A DNA stretch of 64,000 nucleotides from Halorientalis sp. IM1011 (GTDB taxonomy: Archaea; Halobacteriota; Halobacteria; Halobacteriales; Haloarculaceae), in the NCBI RefSeq assembly GCF_001989615.1, contig NZ_CP019067.1, positions 2,790,001 to 2,854,000 on the forward strand, in the 5' to 3' direction. Shown here one piece after another: positions 53,206-61,624 of this stretch. The position numbers and the translations under genes are program-made. The first letter of the stretch is position 1, and the number at the start of each line of letters is the position of its first letter. Under the pieces are notes generated by a model. It did no database searches. It was not told the DNA's origin and saw nothing but the letters and a program-made list of their open reading frames with translations.

Positions 53206-53484
53206 TCAGGCCCTCGACTGCGCTCGTTTTCGGCAGGCACTGACGTGGTCGATGGCCGACGCCACGAGTTCGCCACGACGACCGTGGACCCGTTCGCGGA
53301 GGACGGTCAGCCGGTACTGGACGCGTTCGAGTCGGCCCTGATCGGGCATCCGTTCCTTCTCGGTCGCGAGGTACCACAGCTGCTCGGCGAGGTCGTCCAG
53401 TTCCTCCTCCATCCCGGTCTCGGGCGGCGTCTCGATGGCGGAAAGCAGCGCCCGGTTTGCCGCTTCGAGGTGTTCCCGTGTCAT
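53206..53484 (-). CDS. Small helical haloarchaeal protein (DUF7553-like)
   Basis: 92 aa from MTREHLEAANRALL at 53484. Helices LDDLAEQLWYLATEKERMPDQGRLERVQYRL and ERVHGRRGELVASAIDHV are visible; the pattern is that of a small haloarchaeal helical family (DUF7553, from memory). It has no catalytic motif. It is convergent with the ligase gene, 16 bases apart. Confidence 0.6.
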   Translation of the reverse strand: MTREHLEAANRALLSAIETPPETGMEEELDDLAEQLWYLATEKERMPDQGRLERVQYRLTVLRERVHGRRGELVASAIDHVSACRKRAQSRA

Positions 53485-53548
53485 GTGTGTGGGTCGGGCT
53501 CGCAGTCCCAAAAGTGACCCTCACCGAGTCCGACGCGCTGGCTCCCGA

Positions 53549-53701
53549 TCACGTGTCAGGGGCGGGCCCACGGCCGAACGCCTCGCGTGTGATCGCTTCG
53601 CCACAGACCACACAGCCGTTGGCGACGAGGAGCCGTCGAACCGCCGCGTCGACGACCGTTCGCTCCCCGCAGTGTGGACACTCGAACTCGAAGTCGGTCA
53701 T
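53549..53701 (-). CDS. 50-residue zinc-ribbon protein
   Basis: From MTDFEFECPHCGERTVVD at 53701. Two Cys pairs (CPHCG and CVVCGE) 22 residues apart make a complete zinc ribbon, the whole domain of the protein. The family is probably a haloarchaeal DUF (about DUF7560, from memory). It may bind nucleic acid or protein. It lies upstream of the 53206 gene on the same strand and is divergent from mrp. Confidence 0.65.
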   Translation of the reverse strand: MTDFEFECPHCGERTVVDAAVRRLLVANGCVVCGEAITREAFGRGPAPDT

Positions 53702-53850
53702 CGGCCGTCGATTCGACGACTGCGGGACTAAAACACGCCCCACGATGCTGTGGGGAAAGTCGTGCCCCGACCCCGGGAAGCGACCCCTCGTCACTTAAAC
53801 AACCACGACGTTTTGGTCGGGAAGCTACCGAGGGCCGGGTCGAAGGCTAG

Positions 53851-53868
53851 CCGACGCGTTCGCGTCGG
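53851..53868 (+). promoter_or_regulatory. Hairpin just before the mrp start codon
   Basis: CCGACGCG and CGCGTCGG flank TT, giving an 8-bp perfect inverted repeat (7-bp stem with a 4-base loop), ending 10 bases before the ATG at 53879. It sits where a ribosome-binding site would be. It could limit translation. Confidence 0.45.
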
Positions 53869-53878
53869 AGACACCAGC

Positions 53879-55267
53879 ATGTCACACGATCTCGAATCCG
53901 CGGTCGAGTCGGCGCTGGGGCAGGTACAGAACCCGTCGCTGGGAAGCGACGTGTACGAGGCCGGGCTGATCCACGATCTGGCGGTGGAGGACGGCGACGT
54001 GACCGTGGCCCTCGATCAGACGGCCGTCGATCCGACGATGGCCCGCGGGGTCGCCGACGCCGTGGTCAGCGCGGTCGGCGGCGTCGACGGCGTGAACGAG
54101 GTGTCCGTCCGGCGGGTCTCCCCGCAGTCACCCGGCAGGCAACGCGGCGGTGCTGGGCACCCGGCAGGCAACGCGGCGGGCAGCCAGGCAGCGACGAACG
54201 GACACGCGGCAGGCGGTCACCACGGGCCCGGCGCCGGTCACCACGACCACGCGGAACACGGTCACGAGGCCGGCGGGGACGACGAAGCCGGCGCGTTCGC
54301 GGATATCGACCGGGTGATCGCGGTCGCGAGCGCGAAAGGCGGCGTCGGGAAGTCCACGGTCGCGGTCCAGCTCGCCTGTGCGCTGGCCGAGGACGACGAC
54401 GTGGGGATCTTCGACGCCGACCTCTACGGGCCGAACGTCCCGACGCTGCTCGACGTGGACGGCCCGGTCCGCGCGGGGGCGGACGACCGGCCACAGCCGG
54501 TCGAGACTGGCGGCGTCGAGGTGATGAGTACGGGGCTGATGAACGATAGCCAGCCGCTGGCCTGGCGCGGGTCGGTCGCTCACGACGTGGTGACGGATCT
54601 CGCCGAGACCACGGACTGGACCGACCGGGACGTGCTCGTGCTGGACCTGCCGCCGGGGACCGGCGACGTGCCGCTCTCGATATTGCAGGAGACGAGCGTC
54701 GACGGCGTGGTGTTCGTGACGACGCCGTTCCAGTCGAGCGTGGCCGACACCCGCCGTAGCGTCGAGTTGTTCGCCGACGAGGGGGTGCCGGTGCTGGGAA
54801 CGGTCCTGAACATGGCCAGTCACACCTGTCCCGAGTGCGGGGACGAGCACCCGCTGTTCGACGGCGGCGATGCCGACGACCTCGACGTGCCGGTCCTCGC
54901 GGAACTCCCCTTCACCGACGAGGTACAGGCCACGGCCGTCCCCGGCGAGGTCCCGGAGTCGTTCGACGAGCTGGCCGAGCGCGTCACCGAGCGACTGGCC
55001 GAAGTCGGAGGGATCGAGGTGGACGACAACGACGCGGTCGACGTTCGGGGACTCGACTCCGAGGCGCGCTACGACGCCGTCGAGGAGGGGTTCACGTCGG
55101 TCGACTCTGGCGAGGCGTTCTACCTCGTGAGCGACCGCGATCCGACGCCAGTCCGGGAGTTCCTCGGCGACCTCGCGGGTGTCGACGATCCGGTACTCGC
55201 TTTCCAGCCGTTCGAGGTCGAAAAGCGGGACGCAGAGACGTGGGTGTTGCGGACGAGACGGCCCTGA
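53879..55267 (+). CDS. Mrp/NBP35-type Fe-S carrier ATPase fused to DUF2249
   Basis: 462 aa, longer than usual Mrp (about 345-380). Order: DUF59/MIP18-like domain (about 1-85); His/Gly-rich linker (about 92-138, with several HH pairs); deviant Walker A KGGVGKST (153-160); SIMIBI ATPase with DADLYGPNVPT and LVLDLPPGTGD; the Cys pair of the Fe-S site CPEC (317-320); then a C-terminal DUF2249 domain (about 387-460, VDVRGLDSEARYDAVEEGF ... LVSDRDPTPVREFL). DUF2249 is linked in other genomes to respiration. The neighbouring molybdoenzyme operon needs many Fe-S clusters, which suggests a link. Confidence 0.88.
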   Translation: MSHDLESAVESALGQVQNPSLGSDVYEAGLIHDLAVEDGDVTVALDQTAVDPTMARGVADAVVSAVGGVDGVNEVSVRRVSPQSPGRQRGGAGHPAGNAAGSQAATNGHAAGGHHGPGAGHHDHAEHGHEAGGDDEAGAFADIDRVIAVASAKGGVGKSTVAVQLACALAEDDDVGIFDADLYGPNVPTLLDVDGPVRAGADDRPQPVETGGVEVMSTGLMNDSQPLAWRGSVAHDVVTDLAETTDWTDRDVLVLDLPPGTGDVPLSILQETSVDGVVFVTTPFQSSVADTRRSVELFADEGVPVLGTVLNMASHTCPECGDEHPLFDGGDADDLDVPVLAELPFTDEVQATAVPGEVPESFDELAERVTERLAEVGGIEVDDNDAVDVRGLDSEARYDAVEEGFTSVDSGEAFYLVSDRDPTPVREFLGDLAGVDDPVLAFQPFEVEKRDAETWVLRTRRP

Positions 55268-55297
55268 GAAGCGGTCAGATAGCTGTTTGTCTCCTCC

Positions 55298-55933
55298 TCA
55301 CTCCGGGTCGACGATGGCGTCCAGTACTTTCGACTGGGCGATGGCGAGGTGTTCGGTGAACGTCGAGAGCGTGATGCCGAGTTCCTCGGCCACGTGGCTG
55401 GCGTTGGCCTCGCGGGGGTGCTCGAAGTAGCCCATCTCGTAGGCGGTCTCGAGGACCTCCCGCTGGCGGTCGGTGAGCCGGCTCCGGTCGACGAGGACGA
55501 GGTTCTCCTCGTCCACGTCGCCGGACTGGCTGAGGTGTTTCAGCCGGACGCCCTCGTAACGCTCCCGGAGCTCCGAGACGATCTCGCGGACCTGCGCCAC
55601 GTCGGGCGCGTAGAAGGTCAGGTGGAGCCGGCCGTCCTCGGCCCGGACGTTCTGTAACGGAGAGCCCTGCAACTCGACGGTTTCACAGGCACAGGGGTCG
55701 GTCCAGTCGCGGTCGAATCGGTAGCGGGTCCGCCCGTCCGTCTCGAAGACGGGATCCACGTCCGCCCGGTTGAGGTCGGCCTCGACGGTGAACTCCTCGG
55801 TCACGTCCCCGTCGCCCGCCCTGTTCCAGGTGACTGATTCGACGGACTGGTCGGTTTCAGCCGATACCTCGCCCGCCGGACAGCCACCCGGGGCGTCGAT
55901 CGCCATCGCGATCTGGAGACCGGTCGCGCTCAT
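55298..55933 (-). CDS. Bat/DmsR-like HTH_10 transcriptional regulator
   Basis: 211 aa from MSATGLQ at 55933. The C-terminal HTH_10 domain (about 153-206, SRLTDRQREVLETAYEMGYFEHPREANASHVAEELGITL) is the DNA-binding end of bacterio-opsin activator type proteins. The N-terminal domain has three cysteines (C18, C81, C83, as CPAGE and CAC), which could bind metal or an Fe-S cluster. It is divergent from the molybdoenzyme operon. In Halobacterium the DMSO reductase operon is regulated by such a protein (DmsR), so it probably controls the operon at 56555. Confidence 0.8.
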   Translation of the reverse strand: MSATGLQIAMAIDAPGGCPAGEVSAETDQSVESVTWNRAGDGDVTEEFTVEADLNRADVDPVFETDGRTRYRFDRDWTDPCACETVELQGSPLQNVRAEDGRLHLTFYAPDVAQVREIVSELRERYEGVRLKHLSQSGDVDEENLVLVDRSRLTDRQREVLETAYEMGYFEHPREANASHVAEELGITLSTFTEHLAIAQSKVLDAIVDPE

Positions 55934-56410
55934 AATCCCCTCTCGGTGCTCCCACAGTATTGGGGTACTCCCGGACACGTTCGGGTCTATCGACCGAGAC
56001 CGGCCGAACTGGGCCGGGCGACCCGCCGCTGGCAAAAAACCCCCCGGAGTTTTGGCTCCACACTGATCCCCGATCGGCCGGTAGGTACAGGTGCAACCGA
56101 ATGCGGGTTCGGTTGCTGGATAGTTCGGGATCAGCGGACCTCACGAACCGGTCCGACGAAGCGTCCACTGCCACCGAACGGCTCCGACCGTTCGGCACGT
56201 TGGCGGTCCGAGTGCTGGTGTCCTCCGCCTCGGCTGTGCCGGGAACCATCCCGGCACGCACACCTATTTCGGGCCGACGGCACATATCTATCAGGTACTT
56301 TATCAAAATCACACTTTAAGCAGCTAGTATGACGGATAACGTATAGTAGAGAAGGAATACGTCTTTCGTACTTCGAATTATAAAGATATCCTAAATTAGG
56401 TGTTACGGCT

Positions 56411-56448
56411 CTATATAAGTGTATCGCCGAACGTTTTCCCGTACGTTC
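56411..56448 (+). promoter_or_regulatory. Promoter of the molybdoenzyme operon
   Basis: CTATATAAG (56411-56419) is a strong TATA box, predicting transcription start near 56440. GAACGT (56429-56434) and ACGTTC (56443-56448) form an inverted repeat across that start, a good candidate operator. A second AT-rich motif attataaag near 56378 could be an alternative TATA. The leader to 56555 is about 115 bases. Confidence 0.55.
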
Positions 56449-56518
56449 CAGTCTTCTGAGAACACGCTCGCGGAGTCAAATGTGTGCGAGCGAATCGTCC
56501 GGTGTATGATAGCAGTGC

Positions 56519-56551
56519 ATGGTGGACGGACGACCGCGGCACAGGAGGTGA
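56519..56551 (+). promoter_or_regulatory. Ten-codon upstream ORF ending in the Shine-Dalgarno site
   Basis: ATG 56519 to TGA 56549-56551 encodes MVDGRPRHRR. The stop codon is part of GGAGGTGA (56544-56551), the ribosome-binding site of the catalytic-subunit gene at 56555. The arrangement could couple or tune translation. A shorter ORF MCASESSGV (56480-56509) lies before it. Confidence 0.35.
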
Positions 56552-56554
56552 CCC

Positions 56555-59500
56555 ATGTCCCTCTCGCGGCGTGAGTTCCTCGCGGCGGCGGGGACAGGCG
56601 CAGTGGGGGCATTGGTCGGTGACGCCTGGTCGGCGACCCAGGCCGTCGAACCGGTGACCAGCGTGGACAACCCGCTCAGGTCCTACCCCAACAGGGACTG
56701 GGAGCGGGTCTACCACGAGATCTACGAGTACGACGCGGTGGACTGGACGGTCTGTCACCCCAACTGTACCCAGTCGTGCGCGCTGAACTTCTACATGAAA
56801 AACGGGGTGCCGATCAGGGCCGAACAGATCTACCACCAGGAGGAGGGCAGTCCCGGCCCCGGCGGTCCGGGCGGCTACGAGGAGGCCGACGTGAGCCGCC
56901 ACTGGAACCCGCGCGGGTGTATGAAGGGGCTGACCCTCCACCGGCGGACCTTCGAGCCGAGCCGGATCAAGTACCCCATGGTCCGGAAGGGGTGGGACCC
57001 CGAGGACCCGAGCCCGGAGGGGCGGGGGGAAGACGAGTTCGAGCGCGTCTCCTGGGACGAGGCGATCGACCTGATCGCCGAGAAGATGGCCAATCTGGAG
57101 GACAACAAGCGCTTCCACGTCTTCAACGCCATCAAGGCCGACGGGCTGATCACCCGGCACGGCTCGGCGCGGCGGCTGGCCTCCATCTTCGGGGGCTGTG
57201 AGTGGACCGAGTACGACTGGTACGCCGACCTGCCGCCGGGACACGTCATCACGACGGGGTACCAGACCTCAGACGCCGACGCGTCGGCCTGGCGGAAGGC
57301 CGACTTCACGATCATGCAGGGGAAGAACCTGATCCACAACAAGCTCGCGGACAACCACTGGCTCCAGGAGACCCGCGAGCGCGGCGGGAAGATGGTCGGC
57401 GTCTACCCCGACTACTCCCCGACGGTCCAGAAGTGCGATCGCTGGCTCCCCGTCCGCCCCGGCAGCGACCCCGCCTTCGCGCTCGGGATCGCGAACGTCA
57501 TAATCACCGAACAGCTGTACGACGAGGAGTTCATGCGGCAGTTCACGACACTGCCGCTTTTGATTCGCCAGGACGACGGGAAGTACCTGCGCGCACACGA
57601 GGTGTTCGAGGACCACGAGCCGCCGGCCGAGGACGTGGAGGACCAGCACGAACACGACGACTGGGGCGACTTCGTGGCGCTCGATCAGAACGGCGAACTC
57701 GTCGCGATCACCCGCGAGGAGGTCGGCGAGGAGACTCCGGCAACGCCCCGGCTGGAGGTCGACCGCGAGGTGACCCTCGCCGACGGCGACTCCGTGTCCG
57801 TTCACACCGACTTCACGCGCCAGAAGGCCAACATCCTGGAGAACTACGACCCCGAGACCGTCGAGGATATCACGACGATCCCCGCCGAGGGGCTCCGGAA
57901 GACCGCCCGCGAACTGGCCGCCGCCGAGAAGGCCCAGTGGTTCACTGGCGAGGGAATCAACCACTGGTTCCACAGCAACGACTCGCTCCAGCGGACGATC
58001 TTCTTCGTCCAGTCGATGCTGGGCAACATCGGCGAGGCCGGCGCGGGCTACTACAACTACTCCGGCCAGTACAAGATCGAACTGCTGGACGGCTATCCCA
58101 CCTACGTCAACCCGGACGGCCACGCGGCCCACGGGATGTACCCGGGCTATGCCTTCGCCTTCTTCGGCGGGGAGACGCTGGACGCCCACCAGATCCGCGG
58201 GGACTTCGACGAGGACCTCGACCTCGTCCCGCAGGGCGACGCGGACGAGCCGGTGCTGCCGGAGAACGCCGACTCCTACACGATGTCCCGGCCGGCCGTG
58301 CTGTGGACGATGAACTGCAACCTGCTGAACCAGACCAAACACCAGCAACACGTCGTCGAGAACTTCGTCAAGCACCCCGACACGGGTAACGAACTGTTCG
58401 TCGTCTCGGACATGCACATGACGTACTCGGCCCGGCACGCCGACATCGTCCTGCCCGTGCACTCCTGGCTCGAATGCGAGTACCCGGACATCACGGTCGG
58501 GCCGGAGAACCCCTTCCTGCACATGGACCACGGCGTCATGGACCCCATCTACGACACCAAGCAGGACGGGGAGATCGTCGCGCTGGTCGCGGAGAAACTC
58601 GACGAGAAGATCCCGCCCGAGGAGCGCAACGTCGACTCCTACCGGGAGTACTTCCACAAGTTCCTCGACGACGACGAGGACGTGCGGGACTACATCCAGC
58701 AGACCCTCGATGCCGGGATGACCACCCGCGACATCGACGTCGAGGACATCGAGGACGGCCCGGAACGGCTCCAGCTGAAGACCTACCCGCGGATCCCCTT
58801 CTGGTCACAGATCCACGAGGACCGGCCGTTCTACACCAAGACCGGTCGGATGGAGTTCCACAAGGAGGAGGATCGGTTCCTCGAACTCGGTCGCGCGGAT
58901 CTGGACCACATCGAGAGCCCGGAGGGGACGCCGTACGGTCGCAACCAGAAGTGGGACGAGGCAAAAGACGAGGAGAACCCGATCTACCACGATCAGGAGT
59001 ACCAGTTCTACTACAACACGCCCCACCCGAAGTACCGGACTCACTCCTCGTGGGGCATGACGGACTGGAACCTGCTCTGGTCGGCCAGGGACTTCGGGTC
59101 GACCAGCGCCGACCCCGATGGGACCGACCGACTCGTCGAGGACTTCTCGTTCCCGGAGGGTGACGGCGAGACCAACGACACGCCGCCGCTGGGCGAGGCC
59201 TTCGTCGAGATCCACCCAGAGGACGCCGAAGACATAGACGTCGAGACCGGCGACTACGTCCGGATCAGCGGGCTCCGCGGGAGTCTCGTCGTCCGTGCGA
59301 TGGTGAGCGAACGGATGCGCCCCCGCTCGGCCGGCGACATGGGCCAGCTCACCATCTGGCACGGCTGGTGGCCCCAGCACTTCCCGGACGACGAGGAGAA
59401 CCCCGACAGCGAGAAGGGGTACAACGTGACGACGAACATCTGGCTCGACCCCGCCCAGGAGACCGACGACCTCGTCCACAAGGCGGTGTTCGGCGACCCC

Positions 59501-59716
59501 AACATCTCCGACGTGGTCGAGGACGACATCGTCTGGAAGGGTGCCGAACTGGAACACGGCTACGAGGAGACCGTCTGGGCACCGACCGGCACCAACCGCG
59601 ACGACCTCGTGGAGGTCGAGAAGTACGAGGCGGCCGACTGGCGGCCCGGCGACGCGCGCAAGGACGACCTGATGCAGGACTACATTGGAGGGTCGCTGCA
59701 GGGAGGTGACAGCTAA
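56555..59716 (+). CDS. Type II DMSO-reductase-family molybdopterin oxidoreductase, catalytic subunit
   Basis: 1053 aa. A Tat signal SRREFLAAAG sends the folded enzyme outside. The 4Fe-4S ligands are C67, C71, C75 (CHPNCTQSC, a C-x3-C-x3-C spacing) and C122. YDWYADLPPGH (Y220, D221) matches the NarG segment carrying the Mo-ligand Asp, which marks the Nar/Ddh/Ebd/Ser/Clr/Pcr group (type II), not Ser-ligated DmsA. Large insertions make it longer than DmsA. The cofactor is bis-MGD. It shares one base (TAATG) with the Fe-S subunit gene. The substrate cannot be told. Strong GGAGGTGA before the start. Confidence 0.9.
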   Translation: MSLSRREFLAAAGTGAVGALVGDAWSATQAVEPVTSVDNPLRSYPNRDWERVYHEIYEYDAVDWTVCHPNCTQSCALNFYMKNGVPIRAEQIYHQEEGSPGPGGPGGYEEADVSRHWNPRGCMKGLTLHRRTFEPSRIKYPMVRKGWDPEDPSPEGRGEDEFERVSWDEAIDLIAEKMANLEDNKRFHVFNAIKADGLITRHGSARRLASIFGGCEWTEYDWYADLPPGHVITTGYQTSDADASAWRKADFTIMQGKNLIHNKLADNHWLQETRERGGKMVGVYPDYSPTVQKCDRWLPVRPGSDPAFALGIANVIITEQLYDEEFMRQFTTLPLLIRQDDGKYLRAHEVFEDHEPPAEDVEDQHEHDDWGDFVALDQNGELVAITREEVGEETPATPRLEVDREVTLADGDSVSVHTDFTRQKANILENYDPETVEDITTIPAEGLRKTARELAAAEKAQWFTGEGINHWFHSNDSLQRTIFFVQSMLGNIGEAGAGYYNYSGQYKIELLDGYPTYVNPDGHAAHGMYPGYAFAFFGGETLDAHQIRGDFDEDLDLVPQGDADEPVLPENADSYTMSRPAVLWTMNCNLLNQTKHQQHVVENFVKHPDTGNELFVVSDMHMTYSARHADIVLPVHSWLECEYPDITVGPENPFLHMDHGVMDPIYDTKQDGEIVALVAEKLDEKIPPEERNVDSYREYFHKFLDDDEDVRDYIQQTLDAGMTTRDIDVEDIEDGPERLQLKTYPRIPFWSQIHEDRPFYTKTGRMEFHKEEDRFLELGRADLDHIESPEGTPYGRNQKWDEAKDEENPIYHDQEYQFYYNTPHPKYRTHSSWGMTDWNLLWSARDFGSTSADPDGTDRLVEDFSFPEGDGETNDTPPLGEAFVEIHPEDAEDIDVETGDYVRISGLRGSLVVRAMVSERMRPRSAGDMGQLTIWHGWWPQHFPDDEENPDSEKGYNVTTNIWLDPAQETDDLVHKAVFGDPNISDVVEDDIVWKGAELEHGYEETVWAPTGTNRDDLVEVEKYEAADWRPGDARKDDLMQDYIGGSLQGGDS

Positions 59717-60888
59717 TGCCAGACGTCTACAACCCCCAGCTCGGTCGCGAGCAGAGCTACCCCTACGAACACCGCGAGGAGGAGCGCGACTGGCACTGGG
59801 GCATGGTCATCAACACGAACCGCTGTATCAACTGCAACACCTGCTCCTTCGCCTGTAAGTCCACCTGGACCTCGGGCAAGGGACAGGAGTACATGTGGTG
59901 GATGAACGTCGAGACCGAGCCCTACGGCGGCTACCCGATGGGCTGGGACATGCGCCTGCTCGACGACCTCGAAGAAGGACAGACCATCTTCGAGGCCGCC
60001 GAGGACGACGAGCGTGTCAAGGGCTACATAGCTCAAAAGGAAGACTGGGAGTACCCCGCACTCGGCGACGACTCCGTCCACGGCGAGTACCCCGAGGACG
60101 AGGTCGTCGAGAGCGACGTCGAGGAGGGCGAGTACCACGACATCTGGCAGTTCTACCTGCCCCGCCTCTGTAACCACTGCAAGAACCCGGCCTGTCTCGC
60201 GGCCTGCCCGCGACAGGCCGTGTACAAGCGCGACGACGGCATCGTCCTGATCGACCAGGAACGCTGTCGGGGCTACCGCCGCTGTGTCAAGGCCTGTCCG
60301 TACCACAAGCCGATGTTCAACGCCGAGACCGGCGTCACGGAGAAACCCATCGGCTGTTACCCGCGCATCGAGGACGGCAACGTCCCACGGTGTGTCTCCT
60401 CGTGTATCGGGAAGACCCGGCTCCACGGGAACATCAACCGCGGGCCGGACGCCCCCTCGCCTGGCGGGACGGCTCCCGGCGGTCGGAGCCCGATCAACTA
60501 CCTCGTCAAGTCCGACGAGAAGATCGCGCTGCCGCTCTACCCGCAGTTCGGCACCCAGCCGCAGGTGTTCTACATGCCGCCCTACCACGTCCCGCCGGAG
60601 TTCCTGACCCAGATGTTCACGCCGAACACGGAGGAGAAACACAACGACTGGCCGGGCGACACCTACGAGGAGAGCATCGAGATCGTCCAGCAGCGCGTCA
60701 GGGATCCGAGCCACGAGGTGCTGGGCATCCTCCAGCTGTTCGGGGCGACGACCCGGATGATCGAGACGTACGAGGTCACGGACACGCGGGTCAAGGGCTG
60801 GGACCCCGACGGCGAGAAGGTCGTCGACATCCCCATCGAGGAGCCCATGGAGATCCGCGAGGGCGAACAGTGGACCAACCAGCCCTGA
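59716..60888 (+). CDS. Fe-S (four-cluster) beta subunit of the molybdoenzyme
   Basis: 390 aa electron-transfer subunit of the NarH/DdhB/SerB type. Cys clusters: CINCNTCSFACK (C37, C40, C43, C47), CNHCKNPACLAACP, CRGYRRCVKACP and CYPRIEDGNVPRCVSSCIG. CRGYRRC has Tyr where NarH has Trp, as I recall for other type II beta subunits that keep a 3Fe-4S cluster. There is no signal of its own, so it would be co-exported with the Tat substrate. It is followed by a gaggtgatc ribosome-binding site for the chaperone gene. Confidence 0.92.
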   Translation: MPDVYNPQLGREQSYPYEHREEERDWHWGMVINTNRCINCNTCSFACKSTWTSGKGQEYMWWMNVETEPYGGYPMGWDMRLLDDLEEGQTIFEAAEDDERVKGYIAQKEDWEYPALGDDSVHGEYPEDEVVESDVEEGEYHDIWQFYLPRLCNHCKNPACLAACPRQAVYKRDDGIVLIDQERCRGYRRCVKACPYHKPMFNAETGVTEKPIGCYPRIEDGNVPRCVSSCIGKTRLHGNINRGPDAPSPGGTAPGGRSPINYLVKSDEKIALPLYPQFGTQPQVFYMPPYHVPPEFLTQMFTPNTEEKHNDWPGDTYEESIEIVQQRVRDPSHEVLGILQLFGATTRMIETYEVTDTRVKGWDPDGEKVVDIPIEEPMEIREGEQWTNQP

Positions 60889-60898
60889 GGTGATCAGG

Positions 60899-61624
60899 AT
60901 GAGTGACTACACTTTCCCCGACGACGGGACCGACACGGATCGCCACGGGGCCCGGGCTGCGCTGTACGGCGCGCTGGCCGGCGTCTTCGTCTACCCGGAC
61001 GACGAGGTGCTCGCGGACCTCACAGCGCCCGAGGCCGCCGAGGGCATCCGCGCGGCCGCCGAGACCCTCGGACTCGTCGAGGAGGCCGAACGCCTGCTCG
61101 ACGCGCTCGACGAGACCGACGCCGAGTCCCTCGAATCGAGCTACAACGGCCTGTTCGGGTTGCCCACCGACGGCGGCAGCTACGAGGTGGTGCCCTACGA
61201 GGCCGAATACACCGTCGGCGACGACGTGAGCCTCGCCCAGCGCCGGATCGCGACCGTCGCCGGCCTGCTGGAGGCGTTCGATCTGGAGCGGTCGCCCGAC
61301 TTCGCCGAGCGTCACGACCACCTCGCGCTGGAACTGGAACTCGCCCAGATCCTCGCGGCCCAGCGGGCGGCCTCGCTGGCCGCCGACGCCGAGGACCGGG
61401 CGGCCGACCTCGAACGGATCGAGGCCGCGCTGCTCGACAATCACCTCTCGGATTTCCTGCCGTCGCTGGCGATCGACCTGCGGGCGGCGACCGACGATCC
61501 GGTGTATCTGGCGGCCGCCGACCTCGCGGAGAAACTGGTCGGAGCGGACCACGCCGCGCACCCGCCGAGTGACGTGGACGCGGACGCAGACCTCTCCGGT
61601 CCGGCGGGGGTGAGCGCGCGATGA
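60899..61624 (+). CDS. TorD/NarJ/DmsD-like assembly chaperone
   Basis: 241 aa from the ATG at 60899, helical throughout. Typical pieces are RAALYGALAGVFVYPDDEVL (start), LESSYNGLFGLPTDGGSYEVVPYEAEY (the conserved TorD Tyr/Pro segment), and DFLPSLAIDLRA. Such proteins hold the apo-catalytic subunit for cofactor insertion and proofread its Tat signal. It sits between the Fe-S and heme subunits. It overlaps the next gene by 4 bases. Confidence 0.85.
   Translation: MSDYTFPDDGTDTDRHGARAALYGALAGVFVYPDDEVLADLTAPEAAEGIRAAAETLGLVEEAERLLDALDETDAESLESSYNGLFGLPTDGGSYEVVPYEAEYTVGDDVSLAQRRIATVAGLLEAFDLERSPDFAERHDHLALELELAQILAAQRAASLAADAEDRAADLERIEAALLDNHLSDFLPSLAIDLRAATDDPVYLAAADLAEKLVGADHAAHPPSDVDADADLSGPAGVSAR

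Larger units (their letters stand above)
55934..56554. other. Long regulatory intergenic region between the HTH_10 gene and the molybdoenzyme operon
   Basis: About 620 bases without a protein gene. The left part (55934-56275) is GC-rich and holds three perfect hairpins: 56093-56116 (9-bp arms), 56174-56195 (8-bp arms), 56236-56257 (9-bp arms). The right part (56276-56450) is AT-rich with a promoter, a palindrome ACGTAT-N12-ATACGT (56339-56362) and a TATA box. The last 100 bases are the leader with two small reading frames. Confidence 0.6.

Noticed and set aside
56555-59716. Calling the catalytic subunit DmsA outright
   Set aside because: The Asp-type YDWYADLP segment and the heme gamma subunit fit the type II group. 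The dms-like regulator alone does not fix the substrate.
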